Shown here in pieces: positions 35,382 through 46,422 of a DNA stretch of 64,000 nucleotides. Below the pieces are notes generated by a model. The model made no database searches, was not told the origin of the DNA, and saw only the letters and a list, made by a program, of their open reading frames with translations. Made by a program: the position numbers and the translations under genes. The DNA is taken from the NCBI GenBank assembly GCA_001600415.1, contig BCJX01000009.1, positions 993,925 to 1,057,924 on the forward strand, read 5' to 3'. Position 1 is the first letter of the stretch. Each line of letters starts with the position of its first letter. This stretch comes from Pascua guehoae (taxonomy: Eukaryota; Basidiomycota; Tremellomycetes; Trichosporonales; Trichosporonaceae).

Positions 35382-38300
35382 GGGCTATGGTTGGCATGTT
35401 GGTTGTAGTATAGTTGGCACGTCGGCATTCGTTGCACGCGTTGTGAATGAATTAGAATCCCTGCTGCTGGGAAGGGTGGTCCAATGTCGTCAAGCCGAGA
35501 CGGCAATCGGAGCCGGTGCCGGTGCCGGTCGCGGCCCGGCGTCGATCCATCGGTGCCTGGAGAGTGGCAACGCTCGAAATTAGCCAGCACGGAGTGCATG
35601 TTGTATTTACTGGTGACAAATGACGCATCATTGCGCGCATTGCGCCATCCATTGGCCGACGTCGTTGGCCGCAATCGAAAGGGCAACCCCTCATGACGTC
35701 TTACTTCCAGGCCTCGAAACACAACACGTCGCTGTGGAGTGGGAATGATGCGACTCTGTGGCATGTGACGTGTGACGTGTGATTTCGACACCAAGCAGCC
35801 TTGTGGTCAGCTTGACGGCATGTGTCCCACATCCGGCTCGGTGTCCCACAGCCGGCTCGGTGTGCCTGCTGTTACCACGCTAACAAAGTACGAGGAGTGG
35901 GTACCTGCAACATGCTCATTTTACGATATATTTTTGTACACTTGGCCATGTGTGGCACGTAGTCACTTGACTCCCACACATTCCTACCCCCGGCTCTGGC
36001 CAATATATCTCTCGTCATCGATAGCACGCATGTCATTGGTTGTCCCGCGACAGCATGAACTTCTTGTGCCGAGAACAGGGTTGATGTGAACCGGGGTTTG
36101 GCCAGGAACTATCTACTTCGCACTCCTGCCAACGTGAACCGACGGGTCGGCGGTGGCTCCACCACGCTCCCACCGAGCGGATGTGAGTGGCCATGACGTT
36201 CAGGAACTATCTGCGTCACAGGAGTAAGATCAGATGAGGCTGGTTAAAGATGCCTGAATGGACTGGCAATGTACCTCTTCACATCGGCAAGATGGGAAAG
36301 GTCATGATATCGAGGCACAGCGAGCTCCACCCATCGACCGAGCAGTGGAAGTCACCGAGGGTGTGAAAAGCTCAGGACATGCGTCGGCGGGGACTAAGTC
36401 ATCGGAAAGCCGTGAAAGTCGCTATCGACCCAGGTGCGTCTTCTTTCACCCAACGAGGAGATGAACAGACGGTTTGGCGACAGTTAGGAGACGAGATGTG
36501 ACCTAGTATTCGAATGGCGACAAGAATCGGTGTTCTTACACAATTGCCTCTATAATATCCTCCTCTAGGCCTGGTAACCTTACAGCATGCGGCAGTTGGG
36601 GGGAGTTTCGAGAAACGCAATGTGGTGACCTGAGGGCCTGCCCCGAGCTCGGCCCGGTTCTCAGCCTGTCACAACCTCAACAGTGTACAGTACTTTGCAG
36701 GACACGGATATGCAAATCACCTGGACATACACACCTCATGTCTGCGGCGGCCCACGGCGGAAAACGTCTGGTGGCAGGGAAAAGGAGGACAAGTGGGTGC
36801 CGATGCGGAAAGGACGTAGAACCTGCGAACAGTGCTTCCACCTTGACATACACCCAGACTCCAGCAACGCGTGTGAGTCCTGTCACGGGTGCGCTCTTGA
36901 CGCGACCCCATTTCGAGCGGTCAACCAGGTGACAAGTGCGATGTAGTTTGCTCCATCACATCTCGCTTCTATTCAAATCTTGCCCGGCTCCCCCTCCCTG
37001 GGGGTCGTCTTCTTGGAGTATTCGTGTGATACTCGCTGCACTGTCGCATCCTAGCCTCCACCTCGTTCGGTCCTCGAACGGCTATACGACGTCCGTGCTG
37101 CTTGTGTCGCCCTCGACAGTGAGCCGGATGAAGTGCCTAGTACACTCGGCGACAGTACAGTATACATGAAGAGCGTGGCCACAGCCTTCGGCGAATGTAT
37201 GCCTTGCTCTCACCTTATCGGCTGGAAAGGCCAACCACTGCGCACTGCGCACTGAGCACCAGTGCGTACCATGCGCACCACATCTCCACCACGACAGTTG
37301 GGTGGACTGACTCTCTGACTGGGGAGTACGAGCGAAATGGGCCTCCAGTCAACGCAAGACCTGTCTCCCCTCGGCTGCGTTCGGCATCTTGGCCTGGCAA
37401 CAAGCCTGAGCACGTGAGTGTAATAGTATCACGCCGCCACTTCATATCCCCCGAGGTCTCCGAGGGATTGTGGAGATGGCAGATCGAAGCCTCCCCTCAT
37501 GAGCACACGAGCTGCCGCATACACGGGCAGAAGCCTTCACTTGGCGCACAGACAGTGAACAGACCGCTGCTCTGTCAGCAATTAGAGATTGCCGAGGGAC
37601 CAAGTGTTTCGGTAAACGCTCAAGAAGCCTGTCGGTCACGCTAGATCGAGGTGGCTCAAGCACTGCTGCGACCGCGTGGGTTGAACACCCGGTGGATAGA
37701 TGGTAACGTGGTGCTGCTAGATCTCGTCAACAATGTGCGATCGTTCCGTGGATTCGTGCGTGGTACCGCCAAGCGCTCGTGACGGCGTAAGAAGCCAGAA
37801 GTCAGTAGTTAGAGACTGAAGCCTCACAAAGGCGAGGAATCATGCACGAGAATGTGGGTAACATGAAGCAACAACATTACACCTGAGGATCGCACCCGCT
37901 GCTGTATCGACAGGAATTAGGGTCCAGGTGGTGGAGGGGGTCGTGTGTCAAACTAGGCCCCTGCCACCTCATGTCATCGCCTTGCAGTTGGGTTAGATTT
38001 CACAGCGGCCGAATGGTAGGCAAAATAGCGATCAGGCAGCTGCGGCAGCTTAGCTAGTTTAGCGGGTAGCAAGTGAATGTGAGCCGAAGGGCTGAGGAGC
38101 AGATCCTTCTCAAAGGACCGTGACTGCGTGTGCTGCAGCCGAGCAAGATGAAAGAACCAAGACATAGTTGGTCTGCGTAGACGTGGAGGCGGACAAGAAA
38201 TCCAGGGGAGCACACAGAGTCAAGGCCAATGAGTCGCACCCACGAGGTGAGACGCGCACCGTGCGCGACGCCACGGGGAATGCCAGACACTGCCTGCGGA

Positions 38301-38744
38301 CTGCCCCCGGCCTAAAGAGGAAAGTGTGCGCCCTATTGTTCTCAGGTGGGCGTTTCGAACAATGTCTGGGGAACCTCCAACAAGCTGACGAAATATGTTT
38401 CGCATTGTGCGTTTTGTTGGGAAGAAGAGGTGATAGTGGTAAGCTTGAGCATGCTCAGAGTGCAAGAAGTATTGAAGCTGGCATGTGCTTGCGGGGCCAC
38501 GGGACTGGATTGGCTGAAACGCGAGCAATCGCGTACATCGGTTAGAATGTGGTGAGCCGTTAAAAAATCAAACGCGTTGAAATGAGTATGGGGATACAAT
38601 GACGTGTATTTAAATTTCAATTAGAGTGTAATAACATGACGCCGAGTCTGGCTAATGTTGTGCAGTTTGGGCGCCACGCCGATCAGGTAATGGGTGGCAT
38701 GGCGGACATGGTGGTAGGGGGACCCATACAGGCAAGGGCAGGGG

Positions 38745-38812
38745 GAGACCAAGAGACCAAGAGACCAAGAGACCAAGAGACCAAGAGACCAAGAGAGAGA
38801 GAGAGAGAGAGA
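38745..38812. repeat. (GACCAAGA)n plus (GA)n microsatellite
   Basis: Six to seven tandem copies of the octamer GACCAAGA run directly into a GA dinucleotide repeat. Confidence 0.85.
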
Positions 38813-39470
38813 AAAGGGAAAAGATCGGGACAAGAGAGCAGGGTCTCGTCCTTGTCTTTGGCCTCTTTGTGCGTCATGGGATGGAACAAGTCGGACGCCC
38901 AATCCCAGTTCTGGCTCAACATGGCGTCGACCACTTCTCTTGTATGGACTCTTTTTGGGTAGCATGGGTAGGCCAGGCCACCCATCTCATGTCTGGCATG
39001 TCTGGGCAAAATCCTGGCCTAGGCAATCTACCTGGGCCATGCATGACCTGGGCGGCGCGGGGCGCGGGGCATCCATCCATCCATCCATCGCATGCATCAT
39101 CCTGGTAGATGTGGCTCGTCCCGATCCACCCGACCGACCGACCCCTCCCAAGCCACAGTGGGCAGGCAGCCAGACAGGGCAAAAGGGGCCGGGCAGCGAA
39201 GGCGGGCAGGCAGTGCAAGGAAAGGAAAAAAGGATGTATGGAATGCATGGCCCGTGCACAAAGGCGAGTGGACCAGTGCACACCAGTGCGATGCACTGCA
39301 TGCATGGTATCAGATGTGCAGCATGCAGCATGCAGCAGCTGACGAGTTTATGGACCCAGGCATGGCATGCAAGCCAGGCACCTCGCAGCCTATGGGTATC
39401 GGCCGCCACTGTGGCCGAGACAATAATGGATTGCACCAAGGGGGGAAGGAAAGGAGAGTGAGTGAGCCTG

Positions 39471-39513
39471 GCAGCTAGGCAGCTAGGCAGCTAGGCTGGC
39501 TAGGCTGGCTGCT
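39471..39513. repeat. CAGCTAGG / GGCTGGCTA short tandem repeats
   Basis: Three copies of CAGCTAGG followed by two of GGCTGGCTA, just before the 85-bp repeat array. Confidence 0.7.
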
Positions 39514-39515
39514 GC

Positions 39516-39677
39516 CACAGAGCGACCCGGTACGTAGGTGCCCCCGTGCCAGATGCCATGCCACCAGTGTCCGATCGTGCACCTCCGCATCCATCCCCCC
39601 CACAGAGCGACCCGGTACGTAGGTGCCCCCGTGCCAGATGCCATGCCACCAGTGTCCGATCGTGCACCTCCGCATCC
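39516..39677. repeat. 85-bp direct tandem repeat running into the assembly gap
   Basis: The segment beginning CACAGAGCGACCCGGTACGT at 39516 recurs exactly at 39601, giving an 85-bp period. The second copy is interrupted by the N run. More copies probably sit inside the gap, which may have caused the assembly break. Confidence 0.85.
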
Positions 39678-39754
39678 NNNNNNNNNNNNNNNNNNNNNNN
39701 NNNNNNNNNNNNNNNNNNNNNNNNNNNNNNNNNNNNNNNNNNNNNNNNNNNNNN
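39678..39754. other. Assembly gap (77 N)
   Basis: Seventy-seven N. The true length is unknown because the gap interrupts a tandem repeat. Any open frame that spans it is an artefact. Confidence 0.98.
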
Positions 39755-40323
39755 CCCCGGGCCCACCTGGCCACCTGGCTGCCACTCAGACCACCCACCC
39801 ACACACCACCACCACCACCACCTCACTCGCTCGCTCCTTCTTTCCTTTGCATTCATACATACCATAAACCACCATACACATTCTACAACACTCTTGTTCC
39901 TACCCTCTCCCTCCCATTCGCTCTCTCCCCTTTCATTCTTTACCACCTTCATTACCCGACCTTCCCTTCTGGCTCCTGTCCTTTACCAAATCGCAGCGAC
40001 ACGACGGGTCAGTGTCCATCAAGTGAGTCGAGCGAGCGAGCCAGACCACGTTGCCCACACCCTCTGCCATCGCACAACCAAATGACATGTATCGACTCTC
40101 TCGAGACATTGCCCGTTATGGGACACCTCGGTCGTCGACTCTGATGACCATGGCAGTGCTTGTCTGGCCTGCCCCGTTCCACATCGCTCTCCGTAGTTCG
40201 GACAAGGCCCTGCACGAGCCCCTCGCCCCACCGACCCCTATACGCCGGTCCAAGCGCATGCCAACATGCTAACGCCAGTCACATTCCCATCGCTATTCGT
40301 ACCACTGAACACTAGCTCGCATC

Positions 40324-43300
40324 ATGTCCGACTCGCCGACTGCACAGCCGTCGGCGGGTGGCGCGGACTCGCTCGCACCGCCTCAGCCGCTCAAGCAGGT
40401 TCGCTCAAACTCTTCCAACACGTCGACACGGAGCAACGGATCGCGCCGAGGCGGCCACAGGTCGGCCGGCTCGTCTGCCTCTGTCTCACGCAGCAACTCG
40501 CACTCGTCCCAGGGCACTCTGGACAACAGGAGAAAGGGTGGCAACACGACTACCGTTAGCGGCGGAACGAGCCTTGGCGGCAAGGGTAGTATCAGCATCA
40601 GCGCGAATGCTGGTCCGCCATCGTTTGCCAAACAGGACCACAAGCGGACACGGACAAAGGGAAATCAGTCGATCAGCCGTCTGTCGCAGGCCATGAAGGC
40701 GGCCCCACCGCGTCCTAGCTCTGCCAATACGGACAAGTCGACAACCACCATCAAGGAGGTTAGGGAGACGAGGGAGAAGTCACCCAGCCCCGGCACCGAT
40801 GCCCAGATCAACCAGATCCGCTCCATTCTCGCAGCATCGTCGCCACCCGTCACCGCCATGGAAGCTGCCGTCAACGCGGCTACAAAGAAGCACGTCGAAA
40901 CGCACGGTGGCGACGCCCTTACCAGCCTTCAGCGTATGATTGCGGATCTCAAGACCATCTCCCCTACAAACACGGCCCCACCTTCGCGCTCGGTCAGTGG
41001 CGTTGCACCTTCTTCCTCTGGATCCTCTGGACCTCCTCAGGACAAGACGGGGTCGTCGCCAATGCCCATTACGATCCCGACATCGGCCGGCTCTGCAAAC
41101 ACAGACAACAGCAGCGGACCCCTCTCTTCGTCCACCAAGCTCAAGGCAGACGCCCCAAGCTTTACTCCAGGGTCTCTCCGCACTGGCCAGTCTCCTACCA
41201 CCCTCATGGCCTCCCTTCCTCACCAGTCGAACCAGCCGCCGCCGCCGCAGTCGCAGCCGCAGCCGCAGCAGCAGCAGCAACCGCAGCAGCAACAGCAGGC
41301 ACCGCGCTCTGCAACGCACAACCCTCGCCGGCAGTCTGCACACGCCTCGGTCTCACTCAATCCTCCTGGCTTCCCAACGAGCCCGACTGGCAACGCAACG
41401 TCGCCGCTTTCGGCTGGTTATCTCGGCCTCCCCCACTTCCCCCTGGTCAGCTCGCAGCAGCAGGGTGGCGAGGGCGACGACTTTGGCCAGTTTGCCAACG
41501 CCGATGTCTTCCAGCAACAGCAGCAGCTCCTCGCGGCGCAGCAGCTCCAGCTCCAGATCCTCCAGGCCCAGCTCCTCAACCAGCAGCAGCTTTCCACCCA
41601 GCAGCAGCGTGAGCAGGGCTTTATCGCCCCGCGCTTCCAGGCACTCGCCGCGCAGCGCGCCGCCCTCCAGCAACAGCAGAGCCAGCAGCTCGCCGAGGCT
41701 CAGCGTCTCTTTGAGCTCCACCAGCAGCAACAACTGCTTCTGGCGCAGCAGCAGCAGCAGCACGAAGAGGCCCGGGCGGCCCAGACCCAGACGGCGGCCG
41801 GTGCACCTCCAGTCTTTGAGGAGGACTCGCCAGAGCCTACTCCACAGCTCGGTCCCACGGGTCGGCCCCAGCTCAACCCAGGTTTTACCTTTGGAAAGCG
41901 CCGTGACAGCAAAGAGGAGGAGAAGCGCGCCCCCACTGTCGTGGTCAACCGCAGCGAGGGAATCGGCGGCGCCGCGGCTACTGGTCTCGCCGGCCTTGCG
42001 GCGCGCGCACACAAGCGGTCTGGCAGCGAGATTACTCCTGCCATGGAGGAGCAGGTGGGTAAAAACAACGACTGGTGCGGAACTGTTCACTGACGCTCAT
42101 CAGCTCGAGATTCAGAGGCAGATTGAGGCCCTGCAGGCAAAGCAAAAGGCTTTGATGCAACAGGACAAGCCGAGCCCCATCGACACTCTTGGATCGCTCC
42201 ACAAGCCATCCCAGTCCATCTCTCGTCACCGCCGTTCGCATTCCGGCATGTCAGCGACATCGGCTGGCGGCGACACGTTTTCGAGCCCTGCCGACGAGCC
42301 GCCTTCCAGGGGTATGCGCGCGTTCCCCAATGACGTACCTCCTCTTTCTGCGGGCGGCAGCCACTCTCGTCGCCACAGCGTCAACAACTTTAGCAGGGGT
42401 GGCGCCTTTGGCGAGTACGTCGAGGACTCGATTCCCGGATTTGGTGGCCACAACCGTTCCGGGAGCCGTTCGGGCTTCGAGTCGGGCAACTGGAGGATCA
42501 ACGGTGGTGGCGGCAGCGGTGGTGGTGGCACGGCCGACCTTGCTTCTGCCCAGGCCCAGCTCGCCTCGCTCGCCCGGTTCCGTGCGGCAGCGGGCAGTGG
42601 ACACGCCAAGATGGCGTCCTTCAGCTTCCCCAACATGCTTCCCAACCTGCTCGTCGCGACCACGCTTCAGGGGCCTTCGGGCAGCCAGTCGTCGCTGTGG
42701 CAGCAGCAGCAGGCGTTCCAGATGCAGCTGCAGCAGAACCAGCAAGGTCCTCAGCGCAAGTCGCTCTTTGCGCCTTACCTTCCCCAGGCCTCGCTCCCAC
42801 CGCTCCTGAGTGCCGGTAAGCTTGTCGTTGGTATTCTTCGTGTCAACAAGAAGAACCGCTCGGACGCCTACGTCGCGACCGATGTCCTGGACGCCGACAT
42901 TTACATTTGCGGCTCCAAGGACCGCAACCGTGCGCTCGAGGGTGACATTGTCGCTGTTGAGCTGCTCGACGTTGATGAGGTGTGGAGCACCAAGAAGGAC
43001 AAGGAGGAGAAGAAGCGCAAGAAGGAAGAGAGCTACGACATCAAGCCGTCGACGGCCAAGAAGCTCGAGAAGAAGAAGGACGACATTGAGGTCGAGGGCC
43101 AGGGCCTCACGCTCTTTGAGGACGAAGAGGTCAATGACGAGACCAAGCCGACGTACGCCGGCCACGTCGTTGCCGTTGTGGAGCGCATGCCAGGCCAGCT
43201 GTTCTCTGGCCAGCTCGGTGTCCTCCGCCCGTCGTCTGCGGCGACCAAGGAGAAGCAGGAGGCCGAGCGCCGTGAGCGCGAGGGCGACCGGGGTGACAGG

Positions 43301-45459
43301 AAGCCCGTGCAGGCCGAGCCCGAGCCGCGCCCCAAGATTGTGTGGTTCAAGCCCACCGACAAGCGTGTGCCTCTGATTGCCATCCCCACCGAGCAGGCGC
43401 CCGTCGACTTTATCGAAAACCCCGAGGCGCACGCCAACAGCCTGTTTGTCGCCACGATCAAGCGTTGGCCGATCACTTCGTTGCACCCCTTCGGTACCCT
43501 TGTCGAGGAGCTGGGCCCCATTGGCAACTGCGAGGTTGAGACGAGTGCGATCCTCAAGGACTGCAACTTCCCTACCGAAGAGTTTGCCGACGTTGCCCTC
43601 AAGTGCCTGCCGCCCCTCCCATGGACCATCCCCGACCGCGAGTTTGATGTGCGCATGGACCTTCGCCAGGAGTGTGTCTTCACCATCGACCCGCAGGGTG
43701 CTCGCGACCTCGACGACGCGCTGTCCATCAAGACCAACGACGACGGCACCTACACTGTTGGCGTGCACATTGCCGACGTGTCGTACTTTGTCAAGGCCAA
43801 CACGGCCCTTGACCGCGACGCTCGCAAGCGCGCCACGTCCGTCTACCTCACCCAGCGTGCCGTCCCCATGCTTCCTCCTCTTCTCTGCGAGCAGCTCTGC
43901 AGCCTCGTTCCCGACGTCGAGCGCCTTACGTTCTCGGCCTTCTTTGTCCTCGACCAGGATGCCAACGTCCTCGAGCGGTCATACCGCCGCGCCATTGTCA
44001 AGTCGACGGCCCAGCTGTCGTACGCCGACGCTGCCAAGGTTCTCGCTGGCGGTTCGCTTGACGCCACCAAGATCAGCAACTCGCACCCGGCCTCGCAGAT
44101 CGAGAGCGGCATCAAGACTCTCCACAGCCTCGCCACCAAGCTGCGCACCAAGCGCGTCGACGATGGTGCAATGCTCGCCAGCCGCAGCAAGCTTACCTTT
44201 ACGCTTGACGACGAGGGTCGCCCCATCGACTGCGCGTTGGACGAGCCCACCCCTGCCAACTCGCTTGTCGAGGAGTTTATGCTGCTCACCAACACGTCTA
44301 TTGCCGCCGTCATTGCCAACGGTCTTCCTGAGCAGGCCCTCTTGCGCCGTCACGAGGCACCCCTCGACCGTCGCATTGTAAGCTAACATTCGTTGCATCA
44401 ACCAAAGCTGACAACAGGCTGCCTTTGTCGAGCGGGCGAAGCGCAACGGCTTTGAGTTTGATGCCACCAACGCGGGTACGCTGCAAAAGTCGTTTGACAA
44501 GATTCAGGACAAGGAGGCCATCTTCTGCCTCAACCTCCTTGGCAAGAAGACGCTCCAGCACGCCCGCTACTTCTGCACGGGCATGCTCGACATTGCAAAG
44601 TACTCGCACTGGGCACTCAACCTGCCGCTCTACACACACTTTACCTCGCCCATCCGCCGGTACCCCGACGTTCTCGTCCACCGCATGCTCGACGCGTGCC
44701 TCTCGAGCCGTGAGTTTGAGAGCAAGCCAACCAACCAACCCCCACTGACCCACTAGCGACGCCAGGCGATGTCAAGTTCCACATGGACCGTGACCAGATT
44801 GCCAAGTGCGCTCAGCAGTCCAACATGAAGCGCCAGAGCGCCCGCCTTGCCGAGGACCAGTCGGTGCACCTGTACCTGTCCATGCTCATCAGCTCGTTGT
44901 CGGCGCGCCACGGCCCCGTCGTCCGCCACGCCAAGGTCACTGCTGTTTACGAGCAGGCGTTTGACGTTGTCATTCCCGAGTTTGGTCTCGAGAAGCGCAT
45001 CCACATTGACAAGATGCCCGTCGAGAACACGGTCTTTGACGAGCACAGCAACACGCTCTCGCTCTACTGGTCGACGCAGGATGTGCTGTCGCACCTCACC
45101 CGGTCGGTCGAGGACGACCACCTCCACAAGATCAAGCAGCGTGTCGAGGGTCGTGCGACTGGCGCAGCCACCCAGCTCGCCACTGCCGACTCTCTCCTCG
45201 ACGACGAGCCCGAGACGACGTCGGTGCAGGAGCAGAAGTCCGCGTCTCCCCCGTCGCTCGAATTCCAGGGTCTTCGCAAGACGCCCAGCGGCCACCGCAT
45301 CCAGGACATCAAGGAGTTTACGAACCTGCCTGTCATTGTCACTGCAGACATGTCCAAGAGCCCACCCGTGCTCGTTGTCTACGCCTGTGAGTTGGAAGCA
45401 TGTTGTAACGTTGGAGAGGCGTCGCTAACAGCAAAGGCAACCCATACGCCGCGGCATAA
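40324..45459 (+). CDS. SSD1: Ssd1-type RNA-binding protein, RNase II (RNB) family
   Basis: 1649 aa in five exons: 40324-42054, 42104-44377, 44418-44709, 44757-45386, 45437-45459; phases fit, and the last 23-nt exon encodes NPYAAA-stop. Ssd1 binds mRNAs of cell-wall and stress proteins and is controlled by the Cbk1 (NDR) kinase. The first ~800 residues are disordered, with Ser/Gly stretches and several Gln-rich blocks (about residues 300-480). Cold-shock domains begin near residue 812 (SAGKLVVGILRVNKKNRSDA). The RNB domain follows with DPQGARDLDDALS at about residue 1105, then GVHIADVSYFVKANTALDRD and PMLPPLLCEQLCSLVPDVER. The D-x5-D-x-D-D quartet of active RNase II enzymes is intact, whereas Ssd1 of budding yeast is a pseudonuclease. 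Dis3L2-like activity is therefore possible. HYTHFTSPIRRYPD-type block is present as LYTHFTSPIRRYPDVLVHRM. Confidence 0.94.
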
Positions 45460-46422
45460 GGACCTCGCCCCTCGGTGCGATCCACGCGCGGTGCGGCCAA
45501 ACCAACATAACAACAACATCATCACGCAAGACACAAAACCACCAAAATCTATTGTTTCTGAGCCATTTCGTAACGTTTTTTCATCTTCTTGCGAGCATCA
45601 CTCTTGTGGTAAGCATCATTGGCCGCCCGCGCACCCCGATCGGATGAAAGGGCACCAACATGGAGAGTCAACGAGGTAGAGTAATCATGTAGGATGTACA
45701 TAGTCAAGAGTGCTGCAAGGTGAAAGGCGTGCGTGCTGGTGGGGAGGGTGGGTGGGAGTTGTGCGTCGATGCGCGAACAAGAGGCGGACGGAAGACAAGT
45801 AGCATCGGCGTGAATGTACGAGTGCGCGTGGCATTGTGTGCGGCGTGCAGTATGCGGTGGGTGTCACTTGTGCAGAGTGCAGAGTGCAGTGTGCAGTGTA
45901 GCCAGCGTCAGAGCCTGTGTACTGTTGCACTGTGCTGTTGTGAGCACAAATGCGGATGAGTTCCAAGTGGCAGTGCCACCAGATATGACCACCCATTGTC
46001 GCTGACTATTTCGACGACTTCAGCCCAACATGCAGCACGGCTGAATGCCAGTCTGTTGCACCTGCATACCCGCATCGGACAGCTGTACAAGAGCACGAAC
46101 ATTGCAGCGAGGAGCTCATATTTGGCCCTTGGGCCGCCGCCGTGTGCCCCCTCCCCCCAGTTCCGAGCGGACTGGTCATCTGACGGCCCATACAGCGGCC
46201 AGAGTGCATAGCAACAGTGCAACGTGCAGTGCAGCGCAGGACACGTCCACCGCCCAGCCCCCATCGTTCGTCATAAATACCAAGGCGGCGCCACACGCGC
46301 ATCCAGTTCCAGGTAGTCCACAATGACATGCCCAACACACGTATGGTCCGTCCCCTCCCCCCTCAACCGCCCCTCCCCCCTCCTACCCGGCGGCCCCACC
46401 TCCTCCAACCCCCCCGCGCGGC
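45460..46422. other. Convergent 3' intergenic region SSD1 / hypothetical gene
   Basis: 963 bp between two converging stop codons. It contains GCAGAGTGCAG-type short repeats at 45870-45905. No gene is seen. Confidence 0.6.

Larger units (their letters stand above)
35382..40323. other. Long gene-free region, 4.9 kb, upstream of SSD1
   Basis: Runs from the PhyH stop to the SSD1 start. No supported gene. Short frames such as the Cys-containing one at 36683-36946 have no matching domain spacing. It holds microsatellites (38745-38812, 39070-39090), CAGCTAGG repeats (39471-39513), an 85-bp tandem repeat and the assembly gap at 39678-39754. The last 500 bp (39780-39990) are strongly C/T-rich and probably form the SSD1 promoter and 5' leader. 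Confidence 0.55.

Noticed and set aside
36683..36946. Cys-rich open frame (CEQC...CESCHGC)
   Set aside because: Cys spacing does not match a known zinc motif. No splice signals, codon use unlike genes, and the frame overlaps others of equal length.
38683..39009. Minus-strand frame with a protein-like start (KRVHTREVVDAML)
   Set aside because: It runs into (GACCAAGA)n and (GA)n repeats, giving a Leu/Ser repeat tail. No splice or domain support.
38745..39677. Clustered short direct repeats considered as a CRISPR-like array
   Set aside because: Repeats are contiguous without unique spacers, and the genome is eukaryotic with introns.
39475..40144. Several open frames of 100-179 codons on both strands across the gap
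   Set aside because: They are open only because N bases and the 85-bp repeat contain no stop codon. No domain or splice support.
40940..44386. 1148-codon plus-strand frame overlapping SSD1
   Set aside because: Its N-terminal part is an Arg/Ser-rich shadow. Only the portion from 42104 is real, being exon 2 of SSD1 reached by splicing.
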